NCBI GenBank assembly: GCA_018699955.1
Contig: JABISG010000061.1
Location: 1-36,999 of the forward strand
Origin: Planctomycetaceae bacterium
GTDB lineage: Bacteria > Planctomycetota > Planctomycetia > Planctomycetales > Planctomycetaceae
Length of the DNA: 36,999 nt
Direction: 5' to 3'
A model generated the notes under the pieces. The model did no database searches. It worked only from the letters and a program-made list of their open reading frames with translations, and was not told the DNA's origin. A program made the position numbers and the translations under genes. This document shows, piece by piece, positions 7,580 to 16,353 of the stretch. The number at the start of each line of letters is the position of its first letter. The stretch's first letter is position 1.

Positions 7580-8671
7580 TCAGGGCGACGGAACTGGCGG
7601 CAACACCGGGCCTGCCGGCTGCTTGGGGACGATTCCGGGCTTCGGCGGTGCCGGCTGAACCTGCGGGACGGCTTGCTGGGGTCCGACCGCTTTCTCCGGC
7701 TGTTTGAGGAAAGCGACGAGGTGATCGCCGCCGCCGGTCAGCCGGATGGCCGCCTCGAACAACTTGCCCGCCCGGTCGTCGTCGTCGAAGTGCATCAGCA
7801 CGCCGATGAGAAACAGCCGATCGGGATCACGAATGTCTTCGCGAACCCAGGCGGTGACTTGTGACACGGTGGATGTCTTTGCCAGCACATTGTCGGCACC
7901 GAACACCAGCAACAAGCTGTCGCCGGTCACTGGCCAGGTGGGATCGATTTTCAGGCCGCGTTTCATCTCGGCCACCGCTCGGTCGTATCGCCCCATTGCT
8001 ACCAGGCAATAAGCCAATCGGAAGTGCGCAATCGCCCGATCATCGGCCTCGGCCACGGCCTGCTTGTACCGCGAATAAGCTTGCAGATAGTTGCCTTTGC
8101 GGAACCACTCGTCCCCCTGCGCTTGAGCGCGCAAACTTTTCAATTGCGCTGCCGGCGTCGATTCCTTGATCTTCCGATCGACGGTTTTCACTTGCGGCTC
8201 GATGATGAGTTGCTTGCCCCAGCGTCTGTCGTTTTCAATCTGCGCGTTCTTCAGCACGCTGTTGTTGAATGGATTGGGGCCAATGAACTGCGGATGTCCC
8301 TGCAGAACAATCGGGGCCATTGGAATGTAACTGTAATTCGGCCGGTAATCGTGGTAGCCGGAACCGCCAATGAATCCGCCGTAGCCCCCAAAGGATGAAT
8401 ACCCGCGGGGCAAATACGAGCGGTATCCGTAATTGCGTGAACGGTATTGCGGCGCGTACCCGCGTCCGGAGTTGGCCGTCAGTCCGCCATACCCGTGCCA
8501 CGGCCGTCCGTATTGCCGCTGGTATTGGTAGTGGGCCTGAGTAGGACCGTACAAACTGCCGGTCGGACCGTACACCTTGGGATAACGGAACGTTCCCTGG
8601 GAATAGCTCTCGGCAGCGAGCGACAGAAACAGGCCCGCCGACAACGTCAACACGCTTAGCGCACAACGCAT
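7580..8671 (-). CDS. Secreted Gly/Tyr-rich protein with TPR region
   Basis: This 363-residue protein has a signal peptide (about residues 1-25), then about 100 residues rich in Gly, Tyr, Arg and Ser with repeated GYG, YGP and RGY elements (for example GGYGGFIGGSGYHDYRP). A helical TPR region follows at about 170-260 (GDEWFRKGNYLQAYSRYKQAVAEAD, then RYDRAVAEMKRGLKIDP), and the C-terminus is a Pro/Gln-rich tail. The layout suggests an envelope protein with a low-complexity, possibly adhesive or scaffold-forming segment and a protein-binding TPR part; this is inference. AAGGAG precedes the ATG at 8671 with nine-base spacing, and a strong promoter lies directly upstream (8713-8741). No closer family identification is possible by eye. 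Confidence 0.8.
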   Translation of the reverse strand: MRCALSVLTLSAGLFLSLAAESYSQGTFRYPKVYGPTGSLYGPTQAHYQYQRQYGRPWHGYGGLTANSGRGYAPQYRSRNYGYRSYLPRGYSSFGGYGGFIGGSGYHDYRPNYSYIPMAPIVLQGHPQFIGPNPFNNSVLKNAQIENDRRWGKQLIIEPQVKTVDRKIKESTPAAQLKSLRAQAQGDEWFRKGNYLQAYSRYKQAVAEADDRAIAHFRLAYCLVAMGRYDRAVAEMKRGLKIDPTWPVTGDSLLLVFGADNVLAKTSTVSQVTAWVREDIRDPDRLFLIGVLMHFDDDDRAGKLFEAAIRLTGGGDHLVAFLKQPEKAVGPQQAVPQVQPAPPKPGIVPKQPAGPVLPPVPSP

Positions 8672-8712
8672 CGTGAGATCTCCTTAACACGGCCCGTGTT
8701 GGAAGTACACTT

Positions 8713-8741
8713 ATTATGCGAATGGGACGCGAAATGGTCAA
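8713..8741 (-). promoter_or_regulatory. Strong sigma-70-like promoter for the Gly/Tyr-rich TPR gene
   Basis: Reading leftward, TTGACC (8741-8736) and CATAAT (8718-8713) are separated by exactly 17 bases and each matches the consensus at five of six positions. The predicted transcript starts near 8706, leaving a leader of about 35 bases that carries the AAGGAG ribosome site. Confidence 0.7.
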
Positions 8742-8872
8742 GAACGACTGAACCGCAATGGAATCGATTTCGTTCGATCCAGTGACCGCAGTATATTGGT
8801 TCTTATTCGGTTTGATGGCTCAGCGAGCCACCGTCAGCCCATCAAGCAGGGGCGCCCAAGAATCAGGGGGCA

Positions 8873-9313
8873 ATGATGAATCCTGGAGTATCGGCGGCAC
8901 TCACCGCATCTACGGCCGCCACAGCGGCGGCGGCCGAACAGCAACGTCTTCAACAACAAGAGGAAGAAGAAATGACGTCATACTCTTCGCAAGATCTGGA
9001 AGACGATTGGGAGTTCAAGATTCTTCGATCTTCGTACGGGGCGTTTGGCGATTCGGACCAAATGGCGGAAATCCTTGAAGAGGAGTCGCAGGCCGGTTGG
9101 GTGCTTGTCGAAAAATTTGACCACCAACGAATTCGTCTGAAACGACGCGCCGGCGAACAGCGCAATGACGCAACGATCGACTTCGATCCCTACCGCACCA
9201 CCTTCGACGAACGAATGCCGGCCAGCACAAAAACCGTGCTGTTCGGCCTGCTGTTTTTCTTTCTGATTCTCATTGCCGCCGGAATTGGAGCCGCGATTCT
9301 TAAGGGGCTTTGA
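8873..9313 (+). CDS. Small tail-anchored membrane protein, unknown function
   Basis: The 146-residue product starts with an Ala/Thr-rich then Gln/Glu-rich stretch (EQQRLQQQEEEEM). A compact domain follows at about residues 42-95 (WEFKILRSSYGAFGDSD, then ILEEESQAGWVLVEKFDHQRIRLKR). It ends in one hydrophobic helix at about 121-143 and a short KGL tail. The middle part has the feel of a DUF4177-type small alpha/beta domain (strand, helix, GWxLV strand, basic strand), but I am not certain. AGGGGG precedes two adjacent ATGs at 8873 and 8876, either of which may be used. It converges with glyQS with 12 bases between stops. Confidence 0.7.
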   Translation: MMNPGVSAALTASTAATAAAAEQQRLQQQEEEEMTSYSSQDLEDDWEFKILRSSYGAFGDSDQMAEILEEESQAGWVLVEKFDHQRIRLKRRAGEQRNDATIDFDPYRTTFDERMPASTKTVLFGLLFFFLILIAAGIGAAILKGL

Positions 9314-9325
9314 ACCACATCAGAT

Positions 9326-10876
9326 TCAACCGTCAACCCGCCGTTGGATTTCCGCAACAACATCATCAATCGGCACGCGGTCTTGTGCGAGTGTGTCGCG
9401 GTCGCGGAGGGTGACGCAGTTATCGGTTGCAGTCTCGCCATCGACGGTGAGACAGAACGGCGTACCGATTTCATCCTGCCGACGATAACGTCGGCCGATC
9501 GCGCCTTGTTGATCGTAGTAGGCGGCGACGCCCGCTTTCTTCAAGGCACCGTAAATCGCGGCCGCTTTTTCCGGCATACCCTCTTTCTTAATCAGCGGGA
9601 AGACGGCTGCCTTGATCGGTGCCAGTTGCGGATGAAACTGCATCACGGTTCGCTTTTGCAGTTTGCCTTTGTCGTCGGGGGCTTCGTCTTCGGTGAAGGC
9701 TTCGCAGATGAAGGCGAGCGTTGCCCGGTCGGCACCGGCGGCCGGTTCAATCACGTGTGGAATGTAGCGATACGGCGCACCGGGATCGGCTTCTTCTTTG
9801 CGCTGTTCGCAATACGCCTTGAACGATTTCAGGCCCAGCGATTCCTTGTCGCGCAGAAACGCATCGTCGTCGTAATAGGTGAGGTCTTTGCCGCTGCCGC
9901 GATATTTCGGCTGGCCGTTCTCATCCAATTCGACAATGAGATTGCCCTCGTCGTCCTTCGTCAATTTGCCTTCCATGTGCGACCGCAAATCGAAGTTGCC
10001 GCGATGGGCGACGCCTTCCAGTTCGCCGTATTCGCCATCTTCGAGGAACGGAAACGCGTACTCAATGTCGGCCGTTCCCACCGAATAATGCGCTAGCTCG
10101 GCATCTTCGTGATCGCGGAGAATCAGCTTGTCGCCGGTAATTCCCAGATTGATGTACCAGTTGTACCTTCGGTCGCGCCAGTATTCGTACCACTTGCGCG
10201 ACTCGTCGGGATGGCAGAAGAACTCCATCTCCATCTGCTCGAATTCACGCGAACGGAAGGTAAAATTCCGGGGCGTGATTTCGTTGCGGAAACTCTTGCC
10301 AACCTGCGCAATGCCGAACGGCACTTTCACCCGGCTGGAATCGCAAACGTTCTTGAAGTTGACGAACATGCCCTGCGCCGTTTCCGGCCGCATGAACGCG
10401 GTGTCATCCTCCGTGCCCATCGCGCCGAGGATCGTCTTGAACATCAAGTTGAATTCGCGCGGCTCGGTGAGGCTGCACTTGTCGTGTTCGCCGGGATGCT
10501 TGCTTGGCTTGAGTGGGCATTCGCTGCTGCAGACGTGATCGGCCCGGAAGCGGGAATTACATTCGCGGCAATCGACCATGAAGTCGTGAAACAGGTCGTA
10601 ATGACCGGACGACTTCCAGACGTTGGGGTGCATAATGATCGACGTTTCCATGCCGGTCATCTGGTAGGACGTCGGAGCGCCTTCGCAGACGTTGAGATCG
10701 TCGTGGTTGGTAATCATGTCGCGCCACCACGCCTCGCGGACGTTGCGTTTGAGTTCGACGCCGAGCGGCCCGTAATCCCAGAAACCGTTGATGCCGCCGT
10801 AGATTTCCGACGACTGAAAAATAAAGCCGCGCCGTTTGCAGAGGGCGACGATTGCTTCCATTGTCTTGTCTTGCAT
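9326..10876 (-). CDS. glyQS: Glycyl-tRNA synthetase, single-chain class II type
   Basis: This 516-residue enzyme charges tRNA-Gly with glycine in the cytoplasm. The N-terminus has the family start RRGFIFQSSEIYGGINGFWD and YGPLGVELKRN. A Cys-rich zinc-binding insertion follows (VDCRECNSRFRADHVC and later Cys residues). Class II motif 2 is FRNEITPRNFTFRSREFEQ, and motif 3 lies in the GADRATLAFICEAF segment. The anticodon-binding domain shows QFHPQLAPIKAAVFPLIKK and YDQQGAIGRRYRRQDEIGTP. Length fits the homodimeric form, distinct from the split alpha/beta enzyme of many bacteria. CGAGGA lies about seven bases ahead of the ATG at 10876. The comB gene ends 19 bases upstream on the same strand, so the two probably form one transcript. 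Confidence 0.96.
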   Translation of the reverse strand: MQDKTMEAIVALCKRRGFIFQSSEIYGGINGFWDYGPLGVELKRNVREAWWRDMITNHDDLNVCEGAPTSYQMTGMETSIIMHPNVWKSSGHYDLFHDFMVDCRECNSRFRADHVCSSECPLKPSKHPGEHDKCSLTEPREFNLMFKTILGAMGTEDDTAFMRPETAQGMFVNFKNVCDSSRVKVPFGIAQVGKSFRNEITPRNFTFRSREFEQMEMEFFCHPDESRKWYEYWRDRRYNWYINLGITGDKLILRDHEDAELAHYSVGTADIEYAFPFLEDGEYGELEGVAHRGNFDLRSHMEGKLTKDDEGNLIVELDENGQPKYRGSGKDLTYYDDDAFLRDKESLGLKSFKAYCEQRKEEADPGAPYRYIPHVIEPAAGADRATLAFICEAFTEDEAPDDKGKLQKRTVMQFHPQLAPIKAAVFPLIKKEGMPEKAAAIYGALKKAGVAAYYDQQGAIGRRYRRQDEIGTPFCLTVDGETATDNCVTLRDRDTLAQDRVPIDDVVAEIQRRVDG

Positions 10877-10895
10877 GATGGTCCTCGGAACGCAG

Positions 10896-11636
10896 CTAAA
10901 CGGAAATTGTAATTGTGTTTTCGTGTGAATTGTATTGGGGCACGATGTCGAACCGGTTCATATCGGCCGCCCGACGAATGTCGGCGTCGAAACCGGCTTG
11001 CAGCAGGTTGTTGCCGCCGGTGCTCTTGCAGAGCGCATCGAACAGACTCTCGCTGCTGCCCGTGTGTCGTTGAAAGAATCCACCGGCAATGTCGGCCTCA
11101 TCGTTTCCCGGTTGAAAGTTCTCTTCCTTTAATGCCGTCGCGACGGCTCCGGCGAAGAGCACGTCTTCGGACGTAATTTCGCCGCACGTCCCTGCGCACA
11201 CCAGATGCACCGGTCGCTGTTCGTTAATCAGTTGATCGATAGTTGCCCGTATGTTCACAAACGATCCGATCAGTATCGGCTCGGCCAAATTCGCCCGCGC
11301 CAGCGCCCGTGTGCCGTTGGTGCTGGTGAAGATGATGGTTTTTCCCGCCACAGCTTCTGCTGTGTATGCGAGCGGTGAGTTGTCGAGATCAAACCCCTCG
11401 ATCCGCACGCCGTCGCGTTCTCCTCCTAAGAGGCGTTCGTCGGGCGAATGGTTCGCCGCAAGTTGTTTCGCTTCGTCGATTTCTTCGCAGGGGATGACCG
11501 CCTTTGCACCCGCTGCCAAAGCGTGGATGATGGTGGTCGATGCCCGCAACACATCGATGACAACGGCACAACCGCCCCGCAATTGGTCCGGTTCGAAAAG
11601 TTTTGGGAGCAAATACACGGAGACGGTCTGCGACAT
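10896..11636 (-). CDS. comB: ComB-family 2-phosphosulfolactate phosphatase
   Basis: The 246-residue product carries the ComB signatures: VYLLPKLFEPDQLRGGCAVV at the N-terminus, VVIDVLRASTTI (the Asp-containing first motif), GGERDGVRIEGFDLDNSPL, TSTNGTRAL and the VCAGTCGEITSEDVLFAGA motif. In methanogens ComB dephosphorylates 2-phosphosulfolactate to sulfolactate on the way to coenzyme M. Bacterial homologues often occur, as here, with no comA or comC nearby, so the substrate in this organism is uncertain. There is no SD before the ATG, and a promoter-like -10 box lies only six bases ahead of it, which would give an almost leaderless message. Transcribed together with glyQS downstream. Confidence 0.9.
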   Translation of the reverse strand: MSQTVSVYLLPKLFEPDQLRGGCAVVIDVLRASTTIIHALAAGAKAVIPCEEIDEAKQLAANHSPDERLLGGERDGVRIEGFDLDNSPLAYTAEAVAGKTIIFTSTNGTRALARANLAEPILIGSFVNIRATIDQLINEQRPVHLVCAGTCGEITSEDVLFAGAVATALKEENFQPGNDEADIAGGFFQRHTGSSESLFDALCKSTGGNNLLQAGFDADIRRAADMNRFDIVPQYNSHENTITISV

Positions 11637-11642
11637 GCCGCG

Positions 11643-11671
11643 ATAATAGGGCGGGTACAGAAACGGAGCAA
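11643..11671 (-). promoter_or_regulatory. Possible promoter giving a leaderless comB-glyQS transcript
   Basis: Reading leftward, TTGCTC (11671-11666), a 17-base spacer and TATTAT (11648-11643) precede the comB ATG (11636) by six bases. The -10 match is five of six, the -35 only three of six. Transcription would start at or next to the A of the ATG, in keeping with the missing SD. Confidence 0.4.
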
Positions 11672-11701
11672 GGGCGCGATCATCGAGTCTGTCGCGCTCC
11701 A

Positions 11702-11732
11702 GAAAACCGGCTTTTTGAAAAAGCCGGGTTTC
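11702..11732. repeat. Dispersed 31-bp palindrome, copy 2
   Basis: Arms GAAAACCGGCTTTTT and AAAAAGCCGGGTTTC flank a central G, with one mismatched pair. It lies between the divergent comB and zinc-ribbon membrane protein genes, upstream of both. Same element as 3269-3299 and 14645-14677. Confidence 0.85.
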
Positions 11733-11869
11733 TCATGATCATTTCATTCGACTTGGAATCTGCAGGAATTCTCTGTCAATCTGCAATTCGTTGGGCGATA
11801 CTGCACCGACGTACGATGTGCGGAAATGCCGAATTGCTGAGTCCGTAATTCTAGTTGGGAGATGCAGCG

Positions 11870-12193
11870 GTGGATGGTGCTGATCTGCTCGATTTCGTAT
11901 TCCAGGTTGTGCTGCCGTTTACGGTCGTGGTGCTGGGTGTTCTGATCTTCTGGGTGTTGCCGATCTATCTGGGAGTCCGCTGGGCGCGGGAGAAAGGGTA
12001 CTCGCCGCTTTGGATGCTGTTTGGGATCAACCCGATGGGTGCTTGGATTGCCGCCGCGATCCTGCAGGTCTGCCCGCCTCGCGATCGCTGCGTCGAATGC
12101 CAACGGTTCATTCGCAAAGACTTCGAGGTTTGCCCCTATTGCCGCTGCGATCAACTCGAATTCGCACCGGAGGAGACAACGGGCGGCGATTGA
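11870..12193 (+). CDS. Small membrane protein with C-terminal zinc ribbon
   Basis: This 107-residue protein has two hydrophobic segments (about residues 9-33, FQVVLPFTVVVLGVLIFWVL, and 47-66, including GINPMGAWIAAAILQ). A cytoplasmic-looking zinc ribbon follows, with paired CxxC motifs: CVEC at about residues 73-76 and CPYC at 88-91, plus a third Cys pair member in YCRC. The acidic tail ends EETTGGD. GTG at 11870 is chosen as the start because GGGAG lies eight bases ahead; an upstream TTG at 11855 overlaps that ribosome site and is less likely. I do not recognise a named family; double-helix plus rubredoxin-like knuckle proteins often act as regulators or assembly factors, but nothing here proves that. 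Confidence 0.7.
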   Translation: MDGADLLDFVFQVVLPFTVVVLGVLIFWVLPIYLGVRWAREKGYSPLWMLFGINPMGAWIAAAILQVCPPRDRCVECQRFIRKDFEVCPYCRCDQLEFAPEETTGGD

Positions 12194-12413
12194 TGGGCTT
12201 CGCGTCTTTGCGTCAAATCAAGTCGCTGACAAACCACGACGTGCGTCCTGCAGCCGCGTGAATCGAGGTCTGGGGATTCGGCTCGTGGTGGTTTGTGGAT
12301 TCTGCTAGTATCCCGCCGCCGAAATTCTCTTCGACTGGCTATCGGTCTGTCAGGCACCCCTGTCTGTTTGCGTAAGTTGTTTTCAGTTGCCCTGTTGGGA
12401 AGGAATCCCGCCC
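12194..12413. other. Intergenic region with long-range inverted repeat
   Basis: A 220-base gap. ACAAACCAC (12229-12237) can pair with GTGGTTTGT (12288-12296) over a loop of about 50 bases. This could be a weak terminator for the zinc-ribbon gene or a leader structure of the next gene; there is no T run. Confidence 0.3.
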
Positions 12414-13385
12414 ATGTCATTCTGCTTGCCCCAACGTTGGATCGTCTGTGTGGTGATGGGATTCGTTGCCGCGAGTCTGCCGGGTCAACTCACAATTGGC
12501 GAAGAAGCGTCGGCAGATAGTCCGGTCGAAGCGCCGGTCCCCAAGCAACTTTACCATCTCCGTTATAAGTTCCAACGGGGCGATACGGTGTTCTACGACG
12601 AGCAGCAACGCACGACGAAGACGATCAAGGGCGGAGGATTGGTGGACGTGACGAAAACTGAGACATCGGCCCGCAAGCACTACCGCGTCGTTTCGGTCGA
12701 TGGCGTCGGAACAGGACTGCTTGAGCTGGAGCTCGACCGTGTAAAAATGCAGGTTGATTTTGGAAATGGTGCTCCGCTGGTGAAGTTCGATTCAGAATCA
12801 AAAGAGCCGCCGCCATCGCAGTTTCGACCAATGATGGACTCAATTGGCAAGCCACAGGTGAGAATGCGTTTGGCGGCAAACGGCGAATTGAAGAAAGTTC
12901 AACTGCTGAATCGATCCAATCAACGTGCTGTGGGACAACTAAGATCGGCTCCACGAACCGATGCCAGCGATCCCAGTCACAACTTTCTGGTCGTGTTCCC
13001 TCAAGAGAGCATCGCCGTCGGCCACTCGTGGAGCGATCGCATTGCCGTTGATGTGAGGACGACAAAGACGTTGTTGCGTCCGATCACATTGCTGCGAAGA
13101 TATTCACTGACGTCTGTCAAAGACGGCTTGGCGACGGTTTCGATCAGCACGCGAATTCTCACGCCAATTCGCGATCCGAAGATACTCACACAGTTGATAC
13201 AACGGACGCCGAGCGGAACGGCAGTGTTCGACCTCGACCGTGGCGTGATTGTTGAAAAGACAATGACGATTAACAAGCGACAGGTCGGGGGGATCACCGA
13301 GAAGAGCTTGATGCATGTGATAAGCAAGCGAACCGAGCGGCTTGTGGAACCAACACAGAAGACGGCATCCCGCGACAGCAAATAG
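12414..13385 (+). CDS. Exported protein of unknown function (DUF6263-like)
   Basis: The 323-residue product has a signal peptide (MSFCLPQRWIVCVVMGFVAA, cleavage probably near residue 30) and no transmembrane helix afterwards. The mature protein is beta-rich, opening with YHLRYKFQRGDTVFYDEQQR, then TGLLELELDRVKMQVDFGNG, RPMMDSIGKPQVRMRLAANGEL and FPQESIAVGHSWSD. This pattern (a total-force or lipoprotein-carrier-like beta sheet asking about a quantity, then a FPxxxxxVGxxW segment) recalls the DUF6263 group common in planctomycetes; that assignment is from memory of the pattern. GGAAGGA precedes the ATG at 12414 by about ten bases, so the upstream TTG at 12387 is rejected. It stands alone between unrelated genes. 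Confidence 0.75.
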   Translation: MSFCLPQRWIVCVVMGFVAASLPGQLTIGEEASADSPVEAPVPKQLYHLRYKFQRGDTVFYDEQQRTTKTIKGGGLVDVTKTETSARKHYRVVSVDGVGTGLLELELDRVKMQVDFGNGAPLVKFDSESKEPPPSQFRPMMDSIGKPQVRMRLAANGELKKVQLLNRSNQRAVGQLRSAPRTDASDPSHNFLVVFPQESIAVGHSWSDRIAVDVRTTKTLLRPITLLRRYSLTSVKDGLATVSISTRILTPIRDPKILTQLIQRTPSGTAVFDLDRGVIVEKTMTINKRQVGGITEKSLMHVISKRTERLVEPTQKTASRDSK

Positions 13386-13524
13386 ACGCAGAATGTCCAT
13401 GTCGCGTATCAAAGCCCGCGGACTGCGGCCCTGCCGCATCGAAGTCGATGCTCCTTCCCAGCCGGCAGCGTGACATGCAGCGGCGATTCTTTCCCCAAAC
13501 CCGCCATCTCCGCAGCCGCACAAG

Positions 13525-13552
13525 TTGACGGCTCGCCCGGATTTCCTACACT
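13525..13552 (+). promoter_or_regulatory. Candidate promoter for the diadenylate cyclase-domain gene
   Basis: TTGACG (13525-13530) and TACACT (13547-13552) are 16 bases apart, matching five and four of six consensus positions. The rest of the 322-base gap between 13385 and 13708 shows no gene of its own. A GAGGA followed by TTG at 13600 gives a possible alternative start for the downstream gene. Confidence 0.45.
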
Positions 13553-13707
13553 GTTACCACCGCGTATGGAATTGGTTGTCAGTCGGTTGAGGAACGGCAT
13601 TGTCGAATGCCGTGGCTGGTCGGGGTTTTGTTGAGCGCGATTGTCCGCTGCCGACGGAAACCTCGAAAACAACTTCAGAACAGGTTGGAAGAACCCCGGA
13701 GCAGTTC

Positions 13708-14640
13708 ATGAAGCGCGTTCCCGTATCGCCGCAAACCCGCAGCCTGCTCACCGCAGCGCGCCGGGTGGCCGGTGAATGCGAGGCGCAAGCGCTGGTGATT
13801 CTCGCCGACGTCCCGTTCGATTTTGTCGCCATCCGAAAATACCTGCGGAAATTGCGGCTGGTGGTGGCGTCGGACAAGCCGGACGTTCAGCGGGCGGCCG
13901 TCGAAGATGAAGTCGCGCTGGTGCCACTGTTGCACGAGCCGGAGACGCGGCAGTTGCAGGTCAGCCAGGCATTGTTGGAAGCGATAGCAGACGACCTGCT
14001 GCAGCCGGGCGACAAAGTGATCGCGATCTATTCGCTGTTCGAGCGCGATGCACTGGATACGATCAGCCAGATCAATCTGGCCGAGCACCTGGCAAAGTTG
14101 ACGTCGCGCGACCTGCGGCGGCTGGAGACGCAGGTGCCGTTGGAGACGCTGCGAATTGTGGTCGATCTGGCTTGCGAGATTGGCCGGGAAGGCCGCGAAG
14201 GCAAACCGATCGGGACGATGTTCGTCGTCGGCAACCATCGCAAGGTGATGACAATGTCGCACGAGCAAATTCACGATCCGTTCAAGGGGTACCCCAAAAA
14301 AGACCGAATGATCCGCAGCCCGCGCGTTCGCGAGAGCATTAAGGAGCTTTCGGCAATCGACGGTTCTTTTGTGATCTCCTCAGACGGACTCGTGCAGGCC
14401 GCCGGTCGCATTCTCGATGCCCCGGCCACCGGGCTGACACTTTCGCAAGGTCTGGGATCGCGACATTGGGCGTCGGCTGCCATCTCCAAAGCAACGAATG
14501 CCGTCGCGATTGCGGTTTCGGAGTCGACGGGAACCGTGCGAATTTTTCTCGACGGTGTGGTCGTGCTGCGGATCGAGCCGATGGACCGCGCGATGAAGTG
14601 GGAAGGTTTCGACACCGAACCGCCCCCGGTCGAAGAGTGA
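13708..14640 (+). CDS. DisA_N/DAC-domain protein, probable diadenylate cyclase
   Basis: This protein of about 310 residues would make cyclic di-AMP from two ATP. A predicted helical N-terminal region (residues 1-150) precedes a DAC domain: GREGREGKPIGTMFVVGN (159-176), DGSFVISSDGLVQAAGRIL (218-236), then GLGSRHWASAAIS (248-260) and AIAVSESTGTVRIF (267-280). The usual catalytic DGA and RHR motifs read DGS (218-220) and RHW (252-254) here, so activity may be altered. There are no transmembrane segments as in CdaA and no HhH DNA-binding domain as in DisA. The ATG at 13708 has GGAG six bases upstream; the frame extends to TTG 13600 behind GAGGA, but the extra 36 codons have a lower GC third position than the rest, so 13708 is favoured. 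Confidence 0.83.
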   Translation: MKRVPVSPQTRSLLTAARRVAGECEAQALVILADVPFDFVAIRKYLRKLRLVVASDKPDVQRAAVEDEVALVPLLHEPETRQLQVSQALLEAIADDLLQPGDKVIAIYSLFERDALDTISQINLAEHLAKLTSRDLRRLETQVPLETLRIVVDLACEIGREGREGKPIGTMFVVGNHRKVMTMSHEQIHDPFKGYPKKDRMIRSPRVRESIKELSAIDGSFVISSDGLVQAAGRILDAPATGLTLSQGLGSRHWASAAISKATNAVAIAVSESTGTVRIFLDGVVVLRIEPMDRAMKWEGFDTEPPPVEE

Positions 14641-14644
14641 TGCG

Positions 14645-14677
14645 AGAAGCCCGGCTTTTTGAAAAAGCCGGGCTTCT
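14645..14677. repeat. Dispersed palindrome, copy 3
   Basis: A perfect inverted repeat with 16-base arms (AGAAGCCCGGCTTTTT and its complement) around a central G, beginning five bases after the stop of the diadenylate cyclase-domain gene. Same element as 3269-3299 and 11702-11732, with GC changes that are compensated on both arms. Confidence 0.88.
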
Positions 14678-14809
14678 GAAAATCTCTACGGCCCCGTCTC
14701 CTTCCTCCGGTTGACTGGCGCGGACCGAGCGGCGACAGTAGATGTGTGGCTGCGACGAGTGTTTGATGCTCGGCGGCTTCCTGAACCGCAAGCGACAATG
14801 GGGGGCGTG

Positions 14810-16252
<1,443 letters not shown>

Positions 16253-16273
16253 ACACAAAGCCGCAACCCAAAG

Positions 16274-16295
16274 CCGCGGGGTTGCACCCCTGCGG
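16274..16295. terminator. GC-rich stem-loop between the DUF1501 gene and copA
   Basis: CCGCGGGG pairs with CCCC-t-GCGG over a five-base loop (one bulged T), 22 bases after the DUF1501 stop. A second short stem (CCGA...TCGG) follows near 16303. No T run is present. It could terminate the upstream transcript or act in the copA leader; nothing distinguishes these. Confidence 0.35.
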
Positions 16296-16353
16296 ACCCC
16301 ACCGAGTGCATTCGGCGGGCTTTGAAGGTCGATTCAACGGTGTTGGAATAACA

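Noticed and set aside
9344..10912. Two open frames of 250 and 267 codons on the plus strand
   Set aside because: Both lie antisense to glyQS, an unmistakable synthetase gene.
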